64,000 nt of DNA, from NCBI GenBank assembly GCA_965222335.1, contig OZ244944.1:2914001-2978000 (forward strand), written 5' to 3'. Below the pieces are notes generated by a model that was not told where the DNA came from, searched no databases, and worked only from the letters and a program-made list of their open reading frames with translations. The stretch comes from G965222335 sp965222335. Its GTDB lineage: Bacteria > Pseudomonadota > Gammaproteobacteria > Pseudomonadales > Halieaceae. Within the stretch, counting starts at the first letter, position 1. Each line of letters starts with the position of its first letter. Positions 8,060 through 16,043 of the stretch are shown here, in pieces. A program made the translations under genes and the position numbers.

Positions 8060-9851
8060 GGCGGGTCAGGAGACTGGTGTAATCCTCATTGAGGAGCGCC
8101 GGCACATCTTCGGGATAGGCCGGCCGGGAAAAGTAGTAGCCCTGGAGCAGGTCGCAGCGCTTCTCGACCAGGTGCTGCAATTGCTCAACCGTCTCGATGC
8201 CTTCAGCGATGACACGCAGTTTCAAGGTCTTGGCAAGGGCGATGATGGCATCCACGATTGCCACGCCGTCAGGGCTGTCCAGATCGGCGACAAAACTCTG
8301 GTCAATCTTGAGGGTGTCGATGGGGAAGCGCTTGAGATAGCTTAGGGAGGAATAGCCGGTGCCAAAGTCGTCGACTGCCAGATCCAGCCCCAGGGCCTTC
8401 AGGTCGCGCAGCTTGGCGATGTTGGTCTCGGCGTCAGTCATGATCGCGCTTTCCGTCAACTCAAGTTCCACGCGCTCCGCCGGCAGTCCGGACTTCTCCA
8501 GAATATCCGCCACCCGCTTGGCCAGCCCGCCCTGGTTAAACTGTATCGGCGACAGGTTGATGCTGATGCGGAAGTCCGGCAGGTTGAGCGAGTGCCAGTA
8601 CTCGCAGTGGCGGGCGACTTCCTGCATCACCCAGTCGCCCAGTTCGATGATCAGGCCTGTGCTTTCGGCTACCGGGATAAACTCTACCGGGGATACCATG
8701 CCGCGCACAGGGTGCTTCCAGCGCACCAGTGCTTCCATACTGACGGCCCGCCCTGTCACCGCATCCACCTGGGGCTGGTAGCGCAGCTCCAGCTCATTGT
8801 TGGCCATGGCGTGGCGCAACTCTTCTTCCATTTTAAGCTGCTCGACCGCCCGGGAATTCATCTCCTCGTTGTAGAAGCGGAAGCAAGCCCGGCCCTCTGC
8901 CTTGGCCGCGTACATCGCAGTATCGGCATTGCGCACCAGGCTGTCCGGGTTGTCACCGTCCTGCGGATACAGGGCAATCCCGATACTGGGTGTGACCACC
9001 GGGTTGTGTGATTGCAGGGAGATCGGTTGTGACAGGCTGTGCAGTATCCGGCGGGCGACCGTTTCCACGTGCGCCGTGTGGGGAACGTCGGACAGCACTA
9101 CAGTGAACTCGTCGCCGCCCAGGCGCGCGATTTCCGTGCCCTGTTCAGCGTCGTCCTCGGCGTTCTTGTCGGAAAAGTAGTTAATCGCGTCGTCTTCGCG
9201 CAGCTCGGAACTCAGCCGCTTGGCAATTTCCACCAGCAGCCGGTCGCCACGGCCGTGGCCAATGGAATCGTTGATGCGCTTGAAGTGATCCAGGTCGATG
9301 AACATCAGGGCCGCGTGCGAGCCGCGACGCTGGCTGCGCTTTAGAATCCGGGTCAGCTGTTCGTTAAAGCTGCGCCGGTTGGGCAGGCTGGTCAGCGGGT
9401 CATAGTAGGCGAGGTAGCGCAGCCGGTCTTCCTGCCGCTTCAGGGCATTGAAGGCATTGCTGGCGCGCAGCATGTACTGGACGTCCCGTCCCAGCAAAGA
9501 CCAGTTCACGGGCTTGGTCTTGTACTGGGTCGCGCCCGCCTCGAAGCCCTGGTCAATGGATTGGCGGTCGTCGGAACCGGTGACGATCATGATCGGGATC
9601 GATTCGCCCTGGGGCATCTGGCGAATCCGCTTGCAGACTTCCAGCCCGCTCATGCCGGGCATTTCTACATCCAGAAACACGAGGTCGGGCCGTTCGCGTA
9701 CGAACACGTCAATGGTCTCAGGGCCGTTGCAGGCCTCCACGACCGTCATGTCCTCTGCTTCCAGGCACTGGCGAGTCAGCAGGCGCACGTTGGCATCGTC
9801 ATCGCTAACCAGGACTTTTGCCCGAAGCCGTGGTTGTGTCGTGGGGTTCAT
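8046..9851 (-). CDS. Response regulator with receiver, GGDEF and EAL domains
   Basis: A 601-residue cytoplasmic protein. The N-terminal receiver (~10-130) keeps the acidic pair (VSDDDANV), the phospho-acceptor in VFLDVEMPG and the Lys in YKTKPV. The GGDEF domain (~165-330) has an intact LGGDEFTVVL (near 245) and NDSIGHGRGDRLL. The EAL domain (~350-600) has MEALVRWKHP (near 372) and the downstream DDFGTGYSSLSYL and IAEGIET motifs. Both catalytic sites look intact, so it may make or break cyclic-di-GMP depending on receiver state. No kinase is adjacent in this operon; the hybrid kinase at 277-4788 or an unlinked kinase could be the partner. The gene overlaps the subtilase and lies 87 bases after the other GGDEF-EAL gene. 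Confidence 0.95.
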   Translation of the reverse strand: MNPTTQPRLRAKVLVSDDDANVRLLTRQCLEAEDMTVVEACNGPETIDVFVRERPDLVFLDVEMPGMSGLEVCKRIRQMPQGESIPIMIVTGSDDRQSIDQGFEAGATQYKTKPVNWSLLGRDVQYMLRASNAFNALKRQEDRLRYLAYYDPLTSLPNRRSFNEQLTRILKRSQRRGSHAALMFIDLDHFKRINDSIGHGRGDRLLVEIAKRLSSELREDDAINYFSDKNAEDDAEQGTEIARLGGDEFTVVLSDVPHTAHVETVARRILHSLSQPISLQSHNPVVTPSIGIALYPQDGDNPDSLVRNADTAMYAAKAEGRACFRFYNEEMNSRAVEQLKMEEELRHAMANNELELRYQPQVDAVTGRAVSMEALVRWKHPVRGMVSPVEFIPVAESTGLIIELGDWVMQEVARHCEYWHSLNLPDFRISINLSPIQFNQGGLAKRVADILEKSGLPAERVELELTESAIMTDAETNIAKLRDLKALGLDLAVDDFGTGYSSLSYLKRFPIDTLKIDQSFVADLDSPDGVAIVDAIIALAKTLKLRVIAEGIETVEQLQHLVEKRCDLLQGYYFSRPAYPEDVPALLNEDYTSLLTRLADS

Positions 9852-9938
9852 AACTGCCGCAGAGCCAAGCTGCCTGTCATGTCGAGTAGACTATCACCCC
9901 CGGGTCCCGCCGACTAGGTAATGCAAAGCCCTCCGGGA

Positions 9939-11645
9939 TCAAGAAGTGATCCTTTCGCTGAGTTTGAAGCGCTGCTCCTGTACGAAGCGGGGGAGCTGCT
10001 GTAGCGGTATCGCCTGACTGTAATAGAAGCCCTGCACCTGGTGGCAGTGCTTGTTGCGGAGGCACTCAACCTGTTCGTAATTTTCGGCGCCTTCGGCGAT
10101 CACCTGCATGCCCAACTTGTCAGCCATCTCGATAATCATGCTGCAAACCGCGACCTGCTGCGGGTTGTGCGGCAGATCGCGCACGAAGGACTGGTCGATC
10201 TTTAGGGCCGAAATCGGCAATTCGGTGAGGTGGGACAGCTGGGAGAAGCCTGTGCCGAAGTCGTCCAGGGAAAATGAGATCCCCAGCAGGCGAAGCTCGT
10301 CCATGCGTGCCTTGATCTCGCCTGGGCTTTTCAGGATGGTGCTTTCGGTCAGCTCAAATTCCAGGCGGTGCGGGTCGGCGCCGGTTCGTTGCAGGATATC
10401 CTTCACCACACCCAGGAAGCGCTCATCCTGGATCTGGGAGAAGGAGACATTGACCGCCACGTCAACGCGCTTCAGCCCCTGGTCTTCGAGCCAGTTGAGC
10501 GCGTGGCAGGCGTGCTGGATGACCTGGTAGCCGATGGTCTTCATCAGCCCCATATCCTCGCACTCGGCGATGAACTCTCCCGGGCAGACCAGTCCCCGCT
10601 CCGGGTGATTCCAGCGCAGCAGGGCCTCCAGGCCCGCCAGCTGGCCCGAGTGCAGGTCCATGCGTGGCTGGTAGTGCAATTCGAACTGGTTCTTGCGCGC
10701 CGCGGTGCGCAACTCGGATGCCAGGCTGTTGCTGCCCGCGGTGTCAAACTGGATCTGGCCACAGAAGCGGATGTACTTGCAGCCCGCCACCGCCTTGGCC
10801 TGGAGCATGGCGCTGCGCGCCGCATCCACCAGGTCGGAGAACTCCATGCCATCTTCCGGGAACAGCGCGGCGCCGATACTGGTGTCGACGGAAACCTGGT
10901 CCTCGTCGATGAGCATAGGCGTGGATACGGCCTTGAGCATGGTGTTGGCAATCAGCTCCACGTCGGCAGCGGAGCTGATATCCTCCAGCACGACCGCGAA
11001 CTCATCGCCCGCCAGGCGCGCCAGGCTGTCGGTATTGCGCAGCTTGTTCATCAGGCGCCGCGCCGTGGTGCGGATCATCAGGTCGCCGTTGCTTTCCCCG
11101 TAGTGGTCGTTGATGGTGGAGAAGCGGTCGATGTTGATATACAGCAGCGCAGTAGAGAATTTGTAGCGTTGGGAACGCTCCATGGCGCGCTCCAGGTGGG
11201 CGCGAAAGCCCATGCGGTTCAGGGCGCCGGTGAGGCCGTCCCGGTTCGACAGCTGCTCAATGGTCTGGCGGGCGCGGTGTAGCTGGATACCATAGTCCAG
11301 TACCCGGTGCACCAGGGCATCGTGCAACTGGCCGCGTACCAGGTAATCCCGGGCGCCCAGGGCCTGCAGGCGCTCGGGGGTGGTATCCGTCGTTTCGTCC
11401 AGCAGCATGATCACGGGCGCCGCGGCGGGGTTTTTCTGCGCCAGGCGCAACAGGTACTCGGAATCGCGACCCTCGGCGAGAATGACCGCGTGAATGTTCG
11501 GGTCGAGCAGTGCTTCCACCGGGCGTCCGATGGTCTCGCTGTTGGCCAGGCGGAAACGCCGGGGCTGGGCGCGCGCAAGGCAATCGCTGAGTATCAGGTG
11601 ATCAGCCCGATCCTCCGAAATGATCAATACCGTGTGTTGTTCCAC
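9939..11645 (-). CDS. GGDEF-EAL protein with degenerate receiver domain
   Basis: A 568-residue protein starting at a GTG (EQHTVLII). The first ~125 residues look like a receiver fold, but where the phospho-acceptor Asp would sit (HAVILAEGRD) there is Ala/Glu, so it is probably a pseudo-receiver. The GGDEF domain carries AGDEF (LARLAGDEFAVVL, near 212), a variant compatible with activity in some enzymes. The EAL domain has LEALLRWNHP (near 340), LDDFGTGFSQLSHL and VIAEGAENYEQ, and looks intact, so a cyclic-di-GMP phosphodiesterase role is most likely. It is the first gene of the minus-strand operon with the REC-GGDEF-EAL protein and the subtilase. An AT-rich stretch upstream (11715-11760) may hold the promoter, but no convincing -35/-10 pair was found. 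Confidence 0.92.
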   Translation of the reverse strand: MEQHTVLIISEDRADHLILSDCLARAQPRRFRLANSETIGRPVEALLDPNIHAVILAEGRDSEYLLRLAQKNPAAAPVIMLLDETTDTTPERLQALGARDYLVRGQLHDALVHRVLDYGIQLHRARQTIEQLSNRDGLTGALNRMGFRAHLERAMERSQRYKFSTALLYINIDRFSTINDHYGESNGDLMIRTTARRLMNKLRNTDSLARLAGDEFAVVLEDISSAADVELIANTMLKAVSTPMLIDEDQVSVDTSIGAALFPEDGMEFSDLVDAARSAMLQAKAVAGCKYIRFCGQIQFDTAGSNSLASELRTAARKNQFELHYQPRMDLHSGQLAGLEALLRWNHPERGLVCPGEFIAECEDMGLMKTIGYQVIQHACHALNWLEDQGLKRVDVAVNVSFSQIQDERFLGVVKDILQRTGADPHRLEFELTESTILKSPGEIKARMDELRLLGISFSLDDFGTGFSQLSHLTELPISALKIDQSFVRDLPHNPQQVAVCSMIIEMADKLGMQVIAEGAENYEQVECLRNKHCHQVQGFYYSQAIPLQQLPRFVQEQRFKLSERITS

Positions 11646-11961
11646 GTATGCCCCAAAGTCCGCGCCGCCTGGCGGTGCTGCTGCTTCAGTCCCGATGCCT
11701 TTGCGGCGATGGTCTTATAATGCCGCTAATTCTTTGTATTACATGAGGTTATACGCGGGTTTTCACTGAAATTCTAGTGAATGTTTATTGAAAAGTACCG
11801 TCCGCGCGAGGCCGGTGTCCCGGCGTGCCGCGGGGGAGTGGCGAGATTCACGGTTGCTGCATTTCCCGGCAGGAGAGGCGCATTCAGGGCAGCTTTCGGG
11901 GGTTTAAATTGTGGTAAAGTGCCCCCATCTTCCCCGGTAAACCACAGCAGTAATCGCCCCC
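11646..11961. other. Divergent intergenic region between the GGDEF-EAL operon and nadA
   Basis: 316 bases with no gene. A perfect TATAAT lies on the plus strand at 11716-11721 without a good -35 partner. An inverted repeat TTCACT-N8-AGTGAA (11762-11781) could bind a regulator. Divergent promoters must lie here. No strong ribosome site is visible before the nadA ATG. Confidence 0.4.
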
Positions 11962-13035
11962 ATGAGTCTAGCTTCCGATAAACTGGAAACCATTCGCCAG
12001 CAGGTCCAGCAGCACCTGGATCATGCCGAGCGCAGCCAGCTGTCACCCGCAGAGGAAGCGGCGTTGACCGCGCGCATCCGCCAGCGCCTCGAGGCCGAGA
12101 ATGCGGTGATTGTGGCGCATTACTACACCTCGCCTGCGGTGCAGGCGCTGGCCGAGGAAACGGGCGGTTGTGTGTCGGATTCCCTGGAAATGGCGCGTTT
12201 TGGACACGATCACCCGGCTACGACGCTGATCGTTGCGGGGGTCAAGTTCATGGGGGAGACCGCCAAAATCCTCACCCCCCACAAGCGGGTGCTGATGCCC
12301 ACGCTGGAGGCCACCTGCTCCTTGGACCTGGGCTGCCCCGCGGATGAGTTCTCCGCCTTCTGTGACGCCCACCCGGAGCGCACGGTAGTGGTCTACGCCA
12401 ACACCTCGGCGGCGGTCAAAGCCCGTGCCGACTGGGTGGTCACCTCGAGTATTGCCCTGGACGTGGCCGAACACCTGGCGGCCCAGGGCAAGAAGATTAT
12501 CTGGGCTCCCGACAAGCATCTCGGCGAGTATGTCCGACGGGAGACCGGCGCCGATATCCTGATGTGGGACGGTGCCTGCATCGTGCACGAAGAGTTCAAG
12601 GCCCGCGGCATCGCTGACCTCAAGCGTGTGCACCCGGACGCCGCGGTGCTGGTGCACCCGGAGTCCCCGGCGGCGGTCGTGGACCTGGCCGACCGGGTTG
12701 GTTCCACGACCCAGATCATCCGGGCCGCCCAGGAAATGGATAACGAGCGTTTCATCGTGGCCACTGACCAGGGCATTTTTTACAAGTTGCAGCAGCAGGC
12801 CCCGGACAAAGAGTTCATCATCGCCCCGACCGCGGGTAACGGTGCGACCTGTCGCAGCTGTGCCAACTGTCCGTGGATGGCGATGAATGAGCTGGAATCG
12901 CTGGCTTCGGTCTTCGACCGCGAGGACAACGAGATCTTCGTCGACCCGGCCCTGGGTGAGCAGGCCATGGTGCCGCTGCGGCGGATGCTGGACTTCGCCG
13001 CGGAGCTGCGCGTGCAGGTTCGCGGCAACGCCTGA
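11962..13035 (+). CDS. nadA: Quinolinate synthase NadA
   Basis: 357 residues, the normal size for the long NadA form. NadA condenses iminoaspartate with dihydroxyacetone phosphate to quinolinate, the second step of de novo NAD synthesis, using a [4Fe-4S] cluster. The three cluster cysteines expected from E. coli are visible: Cys119 (ATCSLDLGCP), Cys206 (DGACIVHEEF) and Cys303 in the CRSCANC motif (297-303). Substrate-binding segments AHYYTSPAVQ, VKFMGETAKIL and HPESP are present. It converges on bepA, with only eight bases between the two stops. nadB and nadC are not in the window. The nadA / M48 protease / TusA-like order resembles Pseudomonas aeruginosa PA1004-PA1006 (from memory). Confidence 0.97.
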   Translation: MSLASDKLETIRQQVQQHLDHAERSQLSPAEEAALTARIRQRLEAENAVIVAHYYTSPAVQALAEETGGCVSDSLEMARFGHDHPATTLIVAGVKFMGETAKILTPHKRVLMPTLEATCSLDLGCPADEFSAFCDAHPERTVVVYANTSAAVKARADWVVTSSIALDVAEHLAAQGKKIIWAPDKHLGEYVRRETGADILMWDGACIVHEEFKARGIADLKRVHPDAAVLVHPESPAAVVDLADRVGSTTQIIRAAQEMDNERFIVATDQGIFYKLQQQAPDKEFIIAPTAGNGATCRSCANCPWMAMNELESLASVFDREDNEIFVDPALGEQAMVPLRRMLDFAAELRVQVRGNA

Positions 13036-13043
13036 GCCAGTGC

Positions 13044-14534
13044 TTAGCTGTCCATCTGCTGGCGCATGTCGGCGATATCCTGCAGCCGCTGATTGATGCG
13101 CGCCGTGGTCGGATAGTCGCTGCCGGCCAGCTTGAGTGCATAGTTGAGCTGTTTTTCCGCCTGGCCCAGGACGCCGTTGAGAATAAAGTATTCGGCCCGC
13201 GCCTGGTGTAGCCCCACGATATTCCCGGACAGCCCCTGTACCTCTGCCAGCAGGTACCACAGGCCCGGGTCCTTGGGCTTGCGCTTGCTCTGCTCCAGCA
13301 ACACTTCCTCCGCTACGTGGGCGCGCTGGTCGCGCATCAGCGCCTTGGCGTAGGTCATGGTCAGGGGGTGGTTCCCCGGGGATAGCTTCAGGCGTTTCGC
13401 CAGCTTGTCTGCGGCGCGGCCGGGCTCCCCGCGCAGCAGGTCGATCTCCGCGTCAGCAATAATATACTCCAGGCGGTCGGGGTCATCTGACCAGATATCG
13501 TCCAGCTGCAGGCCCGCTTCATCGGCTCTTCCGGCGGCCGTCAGGGCCAATACCAGGCCGTAGCGCGCGGCCTCCGGGGAACGGCTCGAGCCGCTGATTT
13601 CACCGCGGAACTTCTGCACCGCCTCCTCCGGTGTATCAGCGAGCTGGTTGGCGACCCGCGCGCGCATCAGCTGGTAGTCCAGGCTCACCTGTGGCGGCTG
13701 CTTGGGGTACTGCCGGGCGCGGTTGCGCGTATCCGCGATCCGGTTTTCCGACAGGGGGTGGGTCCGCAGGAACTCGGGGACCCGGTTGCCGCCGGCATAG
13801 CGGGTTGCCTGCAGCATACGTTCGAACATGGCTGGCGCGGCGTGGGGGTCCATCCCGGCGTCCACCAGGGTCTGCATGCCCACCCGGTCCGCCTCCGCTT
13901 CGTTACTGCGGCTGTAGCGCAGGGCTGAATCCTGGGCGGCCGCCTGGGCCGCGGTCAGGGCCGCCATGCCCGCGTCGCCCCCGGCGGTGGCCATCAGCAC
14001 AAAACCGGCGAGCATGGCCGCCAGGTTCAGGGGCTGCTGGCTCTTCTGGAATTCAACCCGGCGGGAGAAGTGACGCTGGCTGAGGTGCGCGATCTCGTGG
14101 GCGAGGACGGTCGCCAGTTCATCTTCGGTCTGGGCGTACGTCAGCAAGCCGTTATGCACCCCGATCACACCGCCCGGTACGGCGAAGGCGTTGATCGAGG
14201 GGTTGTCCACGACCACGAGCTCGATCCGGCGATCTTCCAGCTGGCTGTGAGTCACCAGGCGGTAGATCAGGTCCTCGAGGTAGGTGTACAGCAGGGGGTC
14301 ATCGACCGTGGGCACCTGGCTGCGGAAAATCCGCAGCCAGGTGCGGCCCAACTGGTGTTCGTACTCGGCCGAAAACAGGCTGGTGCTGGCCTCACCCAGG
14401 TTGGGTAGCTTCAGGTTTTCAGTCGCAGCGCCGGCCGGATGCTGTGGGCCCATGGCAAGCGGCAGGCACAGTGCCGCTGCGAGCAGGGCAGGGCGAGGCC
14501 GGAGAAGCCTGAGCAGTCTGGGTAGGCGCAACAC
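13044..14534 (-). CDS. bepA: Periplasmic M48 metalloprotease/chaperone with TPR tail (BepA family)
   Basis: 496 residues with an Arg-rich signal peptide (~1-36). The M48 zinc site is AHEIAH (His146 and His150), with the third-ligand helix in SNEAEADRVGM. The C-terminal ~200 residues are helical TPR-like repeats. In E. coli BepA assists LptD and BamA assembly and degrades misfolded outer-membrane proteins. The divergent neighbours tusA and a PerM-like gene fit a known arrangement (bepA and perM are adjacent and divergent in E. coli). The 178-base gap to tusA must hold both promoters; no clear -10/-35 pair was picked. Confidence 0.9.
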   Translation of the reverse strand: MLRLPRLLRLLRPRPALLAAALCLPLAMGPQHPAGAATENLKLPNLGEASTSLFSAEYEHQLGRTWLRIFRSQVPTVDDPLLYTYLEDLIYRLVTHSQLEDRRIELVVVDNPSINAFAVPGGVIGVHNGLLTYAQTEDELATVLAHEIAHLSQRHFSRRVEFQKSQQPLNLAAMLAGFVLMATAGGDAGMAALTAAQAAAQDSALRYSRSNEAEADRVGMQTLVDAGMDPHAAPAMFERMLQATRYAGGNRVPEFLRTHPLSENRIADTRNRARQYPKQPPQVSLDYQLMRARVANQLADTPEEAVQKFRGEISGSSRSPEAARYGLVLALTAAGRADEAGLQLDDIWSDDPDRLEYIIADAEIDLLRGEPGRAADKLAKRLKLSPGNHPLTMTYAKALMRDQRAHVAEEVLLEQSKRKPKDPGLWYLLAEVQGLSGNIVGLHQARAEYFILNGVLGQAEKQLNYALKLAGSDYPTTARINQRLQDIADMRQQMDS

Positions 14535-14712
14535 GTCGTCGAATCACATCACACTGGGGTTAGCCCGCATTGTACTGCATCGCAGCAGGCGGGCCAGAAA
14601 AGCCGCTTGAGCCTGCTCTGATCGGTCGCGACGAGAAAAGTTCATCGCCGGTTGGGTGGCCTGGGCCTTACAGATATACTGCTCACTCAATTGACGTCAG
14701 CGCCCACTACCG

Positions 14713-14952
14713 ATGAGTGACACCGAGATAGAAGAAGTAGATGCCACCGGGCTGCAGTGCCCGATGCCTCTGCTCATGGCCAAGCGTGCCCTGAACAGGC
14801 TGCCGGCGGGCGGGTGCCTGCGTGTGCTGGCAACCGACCAGGGGTCGGTGCGGGACTTCCAGGTCTTTGCCGAGCAGTCCGGGCATCACCTGCTGGCATC
14901 GGATGTGGAGCAGGGTCTCTACACCCACCTGCTGCAGAAGCGGCAGGACTGA
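14713..14952 (+). CDS. tusA: TusA/SirA-type sulfur carrier protein
   Basis: 79 residues of the TusA fold. The active-site motif is GLQCPMPLL, with Cys16 in CPxP as the persulfide carrier. Family role: relay of sulfur for tRNA thiouridine or molybdenum cofactor synthesis. The linkage to bepA and nadA resembles the Pseudomonas paralogue PA1006, reported to affect nitrate respiration and molybdenum cofactor, so it could be that paralogue rather than canonical TusA. The stop TGA overlaps the ATG of the next gene by one base (TGATG), so the two are translationally coupled. Confidence 0.9.
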   Translation: MSDTEIEEVDATGLQCPMPLLMAKRALNRLPAGGCLRVLATDQGSVRDFQVFAEQSGHHLLASDVEQGLYTHLLQKRQD

Positions 14953-16040
14953 TGCTGGAAATCTTCAACAAGTGGTACCGGCGCTACCTGTACGAAGAGG
15001 AGTCGGTGCTGCTGCTGGTGCTGCTGACCCTGGGTGTGGTGTTGCTGATGACCATTGGCGACATCCTGGCCCCTATCCTTGCATCCATTGTACTGGCCTA
15101 CCTCATGCAGGGGGTCGCCGGTCGGCTGCAGGATTACGGCCTGCCCCAGTGGGTGGGAGTGACGGTGGCTTTTGTCGTGTTTGTGGGTGCCTTTTTCGGT
15201 TTTATCCTCGGCCTGTTGCCGCTGGCCTGGCGCCAGTTGCTGGCCCTTGCCGCAGAGATGCCGAGGATGCTCGATCAGGGGCGCCAGATCCTCAGCGTGC
15301 TGCCGGCGCGCTACCCGGAAATTGTCAGCCAGGCGCAGCTCAACCAGCTGGTGTCCCTGGCCCAGGCCGAGCTGGCGGGTTTCGGGCAGATCCTGGTCAC
15401 TCGCTCCCTGGCCTCCATACCCAGCATCCTTACGGTGCTGGTCTATATCATCCTGATCCCCATCCTGGTGTTTTTCTTCCTCAAGGACCGCCAGGTCATC
15501 TTTAACTGGGTGGGCAGTTTCCTGCCCCAGCGGCGGCCGCTGCTGCGGCGCATATGGGGAGAGATGAACCTGCAGGTCGCCAACTACGCCCGCGGCAAGG
15601 TACTGGAAATCCTGATCGTTGGCTCCGTGAGCTACATGGCTTTTGTGTGGATGGGGCTGAACTACGCGGCGCTGCTGGCTCTGCTGGTGGGGCTCTCTGT
15701 GATTATCCCCTATATCGGCGCTGCGATTGTGACCCTCCCGGTGGTGATCGTGGCGTATTTCCAGTGGGGCTTTACCAATGAATTTTATTACCTGGTTCTG
15801 GTCTACTTCATCATCCAGGGCCTGGACGGCAACGTGCTGGTGCCCCTGCTGTTCTCGGAAGCGGTCAACCTGCACCCGGTAGCCATTATACTTGCGGTGC
15901 TGTTTTTCGGCGGTATCTGGGGATTGTGGGGGGTGTTCTTTGCCATCCCCCTGGCGACGCTGATCAAGGCGATCATTAATGCCTGGCCCACCCAGTTGGA
16001 TGAGCCCGAGGGCGAAGCACAAGCTATCGAAACGGAGTAA
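14952..16040 (+). CDS. perM: AI-2E family (PerM-like) inner-membrane protein
   Basis: 362 residues starting at the ATG at 14952 inside the tusA stop; longer frames upstream only read through tusA out of frame. About eight membrane helices are seen, in the usual pattern of a pair near the N-terminus, a cytoplasmic helical part (~100-150) and a cluster in the C-terminal half, with the IPYIGA and DGNVLVP motifs of the AI-2E transporter family. Transported substrate is uncertain; E. coli PerM is a putative permease and TqsA exports AI-2. It lies between tusA and the M16 lipoprotein gene, three bases before the latter, probably one operon. Confidence 0.88.
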   Translation: MLEIFNKWYRRYLYEEESVLLLVLLTLGVVLLMTIGDILAPILASIVLAYLMQGVAGRLQDYGLPQWVGVTVAFVVFVGAFFGFILGLLPLAWRQLLALAAEMPRMLDQGRQILSVLPARYPEIVSQAQLNQLVSLAQAELAGFGQILVTRSLASIPSILTVLVYIILIPILVFFFLKDRQVIFNWVGSFLPQRRPLLRRIWGEMNLQVANYARGKVLEILIVGSVSYMAFVWMGLNYAALLALLVGLSVIIPYIGAAIVTLPVVIVAYFQWGFTNEFYYLVLVYFIIQGLDGNVLVPLLFSEAVNLHPVAIILAVLFFGGIWGLWGVFFAIPLATLIKAIINAWPTQLDEPEGEAQAIETE

Positions 16041-16043
16041 CGG

